64,000 nt of DNA from CAVYXA01 sp963846775 (GTDB lineage Bacteria; Verrucomicrobiota; Verrucomicrobiia; Chthoniobacterales; UBA10450), in the NCBI GenBank assembly GCA_963846775.1, contig CAWJXB010000006.1:62001-126000 (forward strand), read 5' to 3'. Positions 58,768 through 64,000 of the stretch are shown piece after piece. Within the stretch, counting starts at the first letter, position 1. Every line of letters begins with the position of its first letter. Position numbers and translations under genes: made by a program. Below the pieces are notes generated by a model. It was given only the letters and a program-made list of their open reading frames with translations. It was not told where the DNA came from and did not search any database.

Positions 58768-61341
58768 TCAGCTTTTCCCCAAAATGGTCCGAATAGCTTC
58801 ATCGAGCCGGTCGAAGTTGATCGGCTTGGTGAGATGCTCGGAAAAACCGGCGGCGCGGGCTTTGTTGACATCGTGTTCGGTGCCGTAGCCGCTTAGGGCG
58901 ATGCCGGGCAGGCCTTTGCTGTTGTGCAATTCGCGCATCAGATCGTAACCGCTGCGGCCCGGCAAGCCAATGTCGCTAATGAGCAGATCGAAATGTTCGT
59001 CCTTGGCTTTGGCCACAGCTTGCTCGGCAGTGTGGGCCAGCGTGATTTCGTAGCCGCGCCGTTCGAGCAGCATCTTCATCCCCAAGCACGTATCCTTGTG
59101 ATCATCGACCACGAGAAGGCGGCACGGCTCCGATGAAGCAGCTTCGCGTTGGTTTTCGCCATCCTGGCTCGTCCCGCCCGGCCCGCCTCCGCCGTGGCCG
59201 GGCTCCGCCGTGGCGAGCAGCTTGTCCTGCGTTTGTCGAATGGGCGCCCGATCAGTTTCTTTTTTGCTTGGCTCGACCGCCGCCGGCGCGGGAACGGTTT
59301 GCAATGTAATGGAGAATGTCGCCCCTTTGTCTTTGCCATCGCTTTTAACCCGGAGGCGTCCGCTGTGCGCGTCCACCATCGCTTTGGAAATCGCCAGGCC
59401 GAGCCCGAGGCCGCCAAAGCGCCGCGTGATCGAGCTTTGGCCCTGCTCGAATGCGTTGAAAATCTTGTCGATCTTTTCCGGCTCAATTCCGATGCCGGTA
59501 TCGCTGATCCGAACCTCGATGTTTTGCGGCGTAGGATTGGTTGTTTCGATCGCGATCCGGCCGCCTTCGGGCGTAAATTTCACGCTGTTTTTGATGAGGT
59601 TCCAAAAGACTTGCTGTAGGCGCGCCGGGTCACCCAGCACATGGTCGGTGGTGGCATCCAGGCGGAATTCGGTTTCCAACTTTTTGGCCTGAATCTCCTC
59701 GGCGCAAATCTCATGGGCGCGATGCAGCACTTGATGGATGCTCACGTTCTCGATGGTCAATTGCAGTTTGCCTTTCGCGATGCGAGTGACGTCGAGCAGA
59801 TCATCGATCAAACGCGCTTCCAGTTCGACGTTGCGCCGAATCACTTCGAGCGCCTGGTGCACCTTCTCCGATTCCGGCATCGTCGCCTCCAGTTCGGACA
59901 CCATTGCAATCACGGGAGTGAGCGGGTTGCGCAGCTCATGGGAGAGCAGCGCCAGGAATTGGTCCTTGGCCGCGTTCGCGCCGATCAACTCCTGGCGCAA
60001 CGCGACGTCGCGCGTCTTATCGTCCACCAAATAGAGCACGCCTTGCACGCGCTTCTTCGGATCTTCCAAACGCAGCAGGTGAATATCGACAAAGTGCGTC
60101 ATCCCGCCCTTGTCCTTGATCGGATGTTCGGCCAGATGCAACGGCGAACCGAGATTGAGAACGTTGGCGACGGCATCCGCCGGCGCGATCCGTACTTCAT
60201 CGTAAGTCGCGTTCATGATGTCGCTCGCGGCCGGAAAATTTCCAAACCGTTTCGCCATTTCGCGGAAAGCGTCATTTGCCTGGACAAACCGGCGCGAGGC
60301 CGGATCGACAAAAGCGATGCCGATCGGCATGTTGGCGAGGATGTTTTCGTTAAAAATCACCTCGCGCTGGACCCGCCGCGTTGCTTCAGTGTGCCGCCGG
60401 TAAAGCCGACTCGCGCCCCAGGCTCCCAGTGCAGTGGCGACGACGAGCCAGCCGACGAGAACCTTCATCTTGTTCAATAGATCGTGGACCGGCTCGTAGG
60501 CCACGGCCTTTGGCTGTTCGATCACAACGGCCCATCCGGTCGATTCGATCGGGCTATAGGAATAGACGTTGTCGAGCAGCTCAAAATGGCCGGTCTGTCG
60601 CTTGCGGACTTCGCTCATAAGACTCCCGCCCTGAGGAGAAGTGGCATTTACGTTTGGATGAAAATCGCGATCGAACAGCGCCACGCCGTTTTGATCGAAA
60701 ACATCGCAAAGCAGTTGATCGGAAAATTGAATGGTTGAGAGTCGCCGGCCTATTCGCTCGACGAGAACAGCCGCGCCGATGTAACCCACGATTTTACCGC
60801 TGGGATCGCGCACCGCGCCGACGATATCGGTCGCTAGTCGCTGGTCGGGCAGGCGCCGATGCACAGGTGAAACAAAAATGTCGTGCGAATGTTCCGCCGG
60901 CTCTCGCCAATATTGCGATGCGAAATCTTTTCCAGCCATCTCCGGAATGAGCGGCAATGACGCGATCAAGCGACCCTCCGAATCGGTGACGAACATGCCA
61001 TCTACACGCGGCTGCGAGTAAAAAGCCGAGCTCAACCACTGCTGAGCAGCCGGCTGCGGATTGGGGCCGGTCAGCATCGTTACGACATTTGGCAGCGTTT
61101 GGTAATATTCGATGACGTCGCTCGTCCGGCTGAGGTCGTCGCCGATCAGGTGTGCGATCAGTTGCACAAACGTTTGCCGATCGCGCAGAATTTTTGATTC
61201 CAACGTGCGCGTCAGAATGGTGTACGAAACCACCAGGGTGAGGATCGACGGCACCCATCCCGCCAACAGGATAAGCAGTCCAATATTGAATCGTTCGAGA
61301 CGGTCGCGTCGCCGTCTGCGCAGTATGTCTGGCAATTGCAT
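58768..61341 (-). CDS. hybrid sensor histidine kinase with Cache and receiver domains
   Basis: An 857-residue membrane sensor, started at ATG 61341 (MQLPDILRRRRR); 21 further codons are open. A transmembrane helix (NIGLLILLAGWVPSILTLV, about 19-37), a periplasmic dCache-like domain (about 50-300), a second helix (LVGWLVVATALGAWGASRL), a PAS domain (about 330-430), HisKA with the phosphorylated His in LSHELRNPLTP (about 470), HATPase_c with N-box WNLIKNSVKF and G-boxes DTGIGI and GGLGLGLAI, and a C-terminal receiver with acceptor Asp in LLISDIGLPG. A repeat element of 41 bp (59181-59221) forms the linker before the receiver. No response regulator adjoins it. Confidence 0.9.
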   Translation of the reverse strand: MQLPDILRRRRRDRLERFNIGLLILLAGWVPSILTLVVSYTILTRTLESKILRDRQTFVQLIAHLIGDDLSRTSDVIEYYQTLPNVVTMLTGPNPQPAAQQWLSSAFYSQPRVDGMFVTDSEGRLIASLPLIPEMAGKDFASQYWREPAEHSHDIFVSPVHRRLPDQRLATDIVGAVRDPSGKIVGYIGAAVLVERIGRRLSTIQFSDQLLCDVFDQNGVALFDRDFHPNVNATSPQGGSLMSEVRKRQTGHFELLDNVYSYSPIESTGWAVVIEQPKAVAYEPVHDLLNKMKVLVGWLVVATALGAWGASRLYRRHTEATRRVQREVIFNENILANMPIGIAFVDPASRRFVQANDAFREMAKRFGNFPAASDIMNATYDEVRIAPADAVANVLNLGSPLHLAEHPIKDKGGMTHFVDIHLLRLEDPKKRVQGVLYLVDDKTRDVALRQELIGANAAKDQFLALLSHELRNPLTPVIAMVSELEATMPESEKVHQALEVIRRNVELEARLIDDLLDVTRIAKGKLQLTIENVSIHQVLHRAHEICAEEIQAKKLETEFRLDATTDHVLGDPARLQQVFWNLIKNSVKFTPEGGRIAIETTNPTPQNIEVRISDTGIGIEPEKIDKIFNAFEQGQSSITRRFGGLGLGLAISKAMVDAHSGRLRVKSDGKDKGATFSITLQTVPAPAAVEPSKKETDRAPIRQTQDKLLATAEPGHGGGGPGGTSQDGENQREAASSEPCRLLVVDDHKDTCLGMKMLLERRGYEITLAHTAEQAVAKAKDEHFDLLISDIGLPGRSGYDLMRELHNSKGLPGIALSGYGTEHDVNKARAAGFSEHLTKPINFDRLDEAIRTILGKS
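59181..59221. repeat. dispersed GC-rich element, copy 3, in coding sequence
   Basis: GCCTCCGCCGTGGCCGGGCT continues with CCGCCGTGGCGAGCAGC; it is almost identical to 6693-6733. It encodes the Gly/His-rich part (LLATAEPGHGGGG) of the linker between the HATPase and receiver domains of the histidine kinase. Confidence 0.75.
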
Positions 61342-61581
61342 TCCCGCGAACTCCGCCTTGGCACTCCGCCCTTCACCAATGAACCCGCCTGCGTCCCGAG
61401 GCAAGAAGAAAGCGGAAAAACGGAAGCGGACGTTGAAGCCGTGGCGAGCGTAATCCGTGAATCGTTACCTTTATCCAACCGGCTCACGCTTCAACATTGC
61501 CACCATGATTTTTACATTGACGCGTGCAGCGGAGCGTTCATCATTCGCACCGTGCAGCTTTTAGCCGCACCCGGAAGCCAC

Positions 61582-63087
61582 ATGCAAGGAACTCTCGGCC
61601 ATTTCATTTGGACAATCTGTTATCTGAGCGTGCTGTTTGGGCTTTCTGCCTACGGCATCCACCGCTATTTTATCGTTTACCTTTTCTTGCGGAACCGAAA
61701 ACGCGAGCCGACGCCAGCGGGGCATTTCGCTGAGCTGCCCAAGGTGACGGTGCAACTGCCGATCTTTAACGAAGTGTACGTGGCCAAGCGTCTGTTGCGC
61801 TCGGTGAGCGAGCTCGACTATCCCCAGGATAAGCTCCAAATCCAGGTGCTCGACGATTCAACCGATGAAACGCGCGAGATCACAGCCTCATGTGCTCAAG
61901 AACTGCGACAGCGAGGGTTCAATGTCGATTTGATCCATCGCGTTGATCGCACCGGGTTCAAGGCGGGCGCACTCGCGGTCGGGCTCGAATCAGCCGAAGG
62001 CGAATTCGTTTGCATCCTCGACGCGGATTTCGTTCCGCGCCGCGATTTGCTCAAACACACGATCCATTTTTTCACTGACGCGCAAGTCGGGATGATCCAG
62101 ACGCGCTGGGGACATTTGAATCGGGGTTACTCGTTGCTCACCCGTGTCCAAGCCATGTTCCTGGATGGCCATTTGCTCTTGGAACAGACCGCCAGGAGTC
62201 GCAGCGGACGTTTCTTCAATTTCAACGGCACGGCCGGGCTTTGGCGAAAATCATGCATTGTCGATGCCGGCGGCTGGCAGCACGACACGCTCACGGAAGA
62301 TCTCGATCTGAGCTATCGCGCCCAGCTCATCGGGTGGAAATTCATTTTTCTGGCGGATGTCGTCACGCCCGCCGAACTGCCAGTCGATATGAATGGCTTC
62401 AAATCGCAGCAACATCGCTGGACCAAAGGCTCGGTGCAGACCTGCAAGAAATTGCTGCCTCGCATCTGGCGGAGCAAACTGCCGTTCGCGATCAAGCTCG
62501 AAGCGACCGGACACTTGATGTCGAACTTCGCCTATCTGCTTCTCGCGTGCTTGTGCGTGCTTTTGCATCCCTCCGTGGGCGGCCCGCCGCCCGGCTGGGT
62601 CCGCACCTTTTTGATCGACATCCCGATTTTTCTGGCCGCGTCTGTTTCAGTGGCCGTCTTTTATGTTTGTGCCCAACGAGTCCTTTACCCGCGCAGCTGG
62701 ATGAAAGAGATACTCTTCTTGCCCTGCTTGCTCGCGCTCGGGGTCGGGCTTTCGCTCAATAACGCGCGAGCCGTTCTGGAAGCGATCTTCAATCATCAAT
62801 CTGAATTTACGCGCACACCGAAATATGGAATCGAGCACCGTTCGCAGCCGTGGCGCGCCTGCAAGTATAAACCGCTCAAATCGCTCTTGCCGATTGCCGA
62901 GCTTGGGTTCGCCGTCTACTTCAGCTACTTCGTTTGGTTCGCGATTATTCATCGACAATTTCTCTCGGTCCCATTCTTGCTGATGTTCCAAGGCGGCTTT
63001 TTGTATGTTGGTCTCTCCTCCCTCCGGCCATGGTGGCCAAAACTCACCTTCGGCGGAAACCGTGCGCCCGCTGCAATTCCTGCGTGA
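61582..63087 (+). CDS. cellulose-synthase-like GT2 membrane glycosyltransferase
   Basis: A 501-residue processive-type glycosyltransferase. Two transmembrane helices (about 4-25 and later ones at about 325-390 and 420-470) flank a GT2 domain: QLPIFNEVYVAKRLL, VLDDSTDETRE (D), ILDADFVPR (D-x-D), TEDLDLSYR (catalytic ED) and QQHRWTKGS (the Q-x-x-R-W motif of CESA, hyaluronan and related synthases). I start at 61582 (MQGTLGHFIWTICYL), where the first helix begins; longer upstream frames are not conserved. No PilZ or BcsB/C partner is adjacent. It would make an extracellular beta-glycan or a mannan-like polymer. Divergent from the kinase. Confidence 0.88.
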   Translation: MQGTLGHFIWTICYLSVLFGLSAYGIHRYFIVYLFLRNRKREPTPAGHFAELPKVTVQLPIFNEVYVAKRLLRSVSELDYPQDKLQIQVLDDSTDETREITASCAQELRQRGFNVDLIHRVDRTGFKAGALAVGLESAEGEFVCILDADFVPRRDLLKHTIHFFTDAQVGMIQTRWGHLNRGYSLLTRVQAMFLDGHLLLEQTARSRSGRFFNFNGTAGLWRKSCIVDAGGWQHDTLTEDLDLSYRAQLIGWKFIFLADVVTPAELPVDMNGFKSQQHRWTKGSVQTCKKLLPRIWRSKLPFAIKLEATGHLMSNFAYLLLACLCVLLHPSVGGPPPGWVRTFLIDIPIFLAASVSVAVFYVCAQRVLYPRSWMKEILFLPCLLALGVGLSLNNARAVLEAIFNHQSEFTRTPKYGIEHRSQPWRACKYKPLKSLLPIAELGFAVYFSYFVWFAIIHRQFLSVPFLLMFQGGFLYVGLSSLRPWWPKLTFGGNRAPAAIPA

Positions 63088-63100
63088 CAAATCGCACTTC

Positions 63101-63829
63101 ATGAGTAACAAAGGACGGATGTTTCGCTTCTCGATGGTGGTTCTCGCGCTGTTTTTGTGCGTTTGCCCAATCCGTGCCGATTTTCTCAACGACAGCCGCA
63201 TCATCATCAGCGTTCGCGATCAAAAGCTGATGTTGCTCCAGAACGGAGCAAGGATCGCAACGTACCCGGTTTCAACCTCCAAATTTGGATTGGGCGACAA
63301 TCTCGGCACGATGACGACGCCGCTGGGCGTTTTGCAAGTTGCGCACAAAATCGGCGACAACGCCCCGGAGGGCGCTGTGTTTCACAACCGCCGCTGGACC
63401 GGAGAAGTGGTGAAGCCGAACTCACCGGGTCGCGACCCGATCGTGACCCGGATCATCTGGCTCCGCGGTCTCGAGCCGATCAATGCGCACGCCTATCACC
63501 GCTGCATTTACATTCACGGCACACCGCAGGAGCGTTTCATTGGGCGGCCCGCGAGTTACGGCTGTATCCGGATGCGTTCGAAGGATGTCGCCGCACTCTA
63601 CAATCAAGTCCCGATTGGCGCCGTTGTTCAGATCATATCCGATGGCTTGCCCAAGGTCGCAAAAAGCTCGCCCAAGCCTCCGGTCGTGATTACCCAGCAA
63701 GCTCAGGCAACGCCGGAAGGTTGGACCACATCAGCGCGTTCGGCGCAGAAACCATCCGAGCTATCGAAGCCAAGGACACGCAGTGTCACGCTCGCAAGTC
63801 TTGCCTCGGCGCCCAGCCATTTGCGGTAG
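63101..63829 (+). CDS. L,D-transpeptidase (YkuD family)
   Basis: A 242-residue exported protein starting MSNKGRMFRFSMVVLALFLC (signal peptide, cleavage near IRADF; an ATG at 63119 is in frame). The YkuD catalytic block is complete: His139 in YIHGTPQERF and Cys155 in ASYGCIRMRS. It cross-links meso-DAP residues of peptidoglycan or attaches lipoproteins to it. The C-terminal 60 residues are Ser/Pro/Lys-rich and unstructured. The start lies 14 bases beyond the GT2 stop, and the ribosomal protein S20 gene follows after 45 bases. The pairing with GT2 is positional only. Confidence 0.88.
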   Translation: MSNKGRMFRFSMVVLALFLCVCPIRADFLNDSRIIISVRDQKLMLLQNGARIATYPVSTSKFGLGDNLGTMTTPLGVLQVAHKIGDNAPEGAVFHNRRWTGEVVKPNSPGRDPIVTRIIWLRGLEPINAHAYHRCIYIHGTPQERFIGRPASYGCIRMRSKDVAALYNQVPIGAVVQIISDGLPKVAKSSPKPPVVITQQAQATPEGWTTSARSAQKPSELSKPRTRSVTLASLASAPSHLR

Positions 63830-63874
63830 GCGCCTGATCAACCCTCAGCCTTCAACTCTCGATCCTTCTTCCCC

Positions 63875-64000
63875 ATGGCCAACACGAAATCCGCCGCTAA
63901 ACGCACACGCCAGACTGCTCGGCGTGCACTTCGAAACAGTAGTATTGCGAGTCAGCTTCGTACCCTGCAAAAAAGAGCGCTTGCCGCTGCCAAAGCCGAT
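63875..64000 (+). CDS. rpsT: ribosomal protein bS20, N-terminal part
   Basis: The first 42 residues of bS20, cut by the window end. MANTKSAAKRTRQTARRALR is the typical basic helical start, continuing NSSIASQLRTLQKRALAAAK. bS20 binds 16S rRNA in the small subunit. No Shine-Dalgarno site is obvious in the bases before ATG 63875 (CTTCTTCCCC). Confidence 0.92.
   Translation, partial: MANTKSAAKRTRQTARRALRNSSIASQLRTLQKRALAAAKAD

Noticed and set aside
59641..60480. 279-codon plus-strand frame opposite the histidine kinase
   Set aside because: The minus strand carries the HisKA and PAS motifs; the plus frame is a compositional shadow.
1..64000. Frequent GTTAGG and TCGTTAGG words
   Set aside because: They catch the eye because TTAG is otherwise rare, but the count of CGTTAG (about 20) is not above simple expectation for a 6-mer on two strands. 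TCGTTAGG (about 8) may be mildly high; GATCGACA is the stronger case.

Overview
The window looks like chromosomal DNA from a Gram-negative member of the Verrucomicrobiota. The lineage call rests mainly on a 51-residue 'small basic protein' (21196-21351), of a family known from Verrucomicrobia and Chlamydiae. It is supported by outer-membrane genes (LptD-like protein, heptose epimerase, TonB-dependent receptor), a MoxR/Bat operon and many short interspersed repeats. A soil relative of Chthoniobacter or 'Ca. Udaeobacter' is a guess. No phage, complete insertion sequence, CRISPR array or rRNA was seen.

Layout. 1-5 kb: an accessory patch of secreted repeat proteins and two decayed relatives (YadA-head-like repeats, S74-type tails, a CSLREA/beta-helix/VCBS protein), behind the start of a PLP-dependent dehydratase. 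5-13 kb: nucleotidyltransferase, broken DoxX-like gene, large BNR-repeat protein, rmuC, and a btuB-like receptor behind a cobalamin riboswitch. 13.7-22.7 kb: heptose epimerase, OsmC, GH26-like hydrolase, DUF2383, DUF5069, APC permease, SDR, pseudouridine synthase, small basic protein, rhodanese, TonB C-terminal protein. 22.8-29.7 kb: envelope and polysaccharide genes (ArnT-like transferase, thioesterase, glycosyltransferase-like protein, acyltransferase, MsbA-like exporter, DedA). 30-32.6 kb: tRNA-Leu, pgsA, der. 32.6-41.7 kb: moxR-DUF58-DUF4381-vWA-vWA-TPR-BatD-BatE, a Bat-type operon interrupted by a four-helix-bundle protein gene. 41.9-51.5 kb: tRNA-Tyr, an RRM protein with a structured leader, a ketosynthase and an active-site-less partner, lptD-like, ugd, rsmB-like, an M29 peptidase. 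51.6-64 kb: long TPR membrane protein, GNAT, MscS-cNMP channel, DUF423, enoyl-CoA hydratase, hybrid histidine kinase, CESA-like GT2, L,D-transpeptidase, and the start of rpsT.

The most unusual content lies between and inside the genes. First, at least seven arrays are built from degenerate 7-bp (once 8-bp) units, mostly as two facing arms; one pair of arms encloses the four-helix-bundle gene. Second, several families of short elements with terminal inverted repeats abut stop codons or sit in frame inside coding sequence. Two of these are each 147 bp (49 codons) and lie in the N-terminal coding regions of the btuB-like and DUF4381-like genes. All coordinates and counts were read by eye; no database search was possible.
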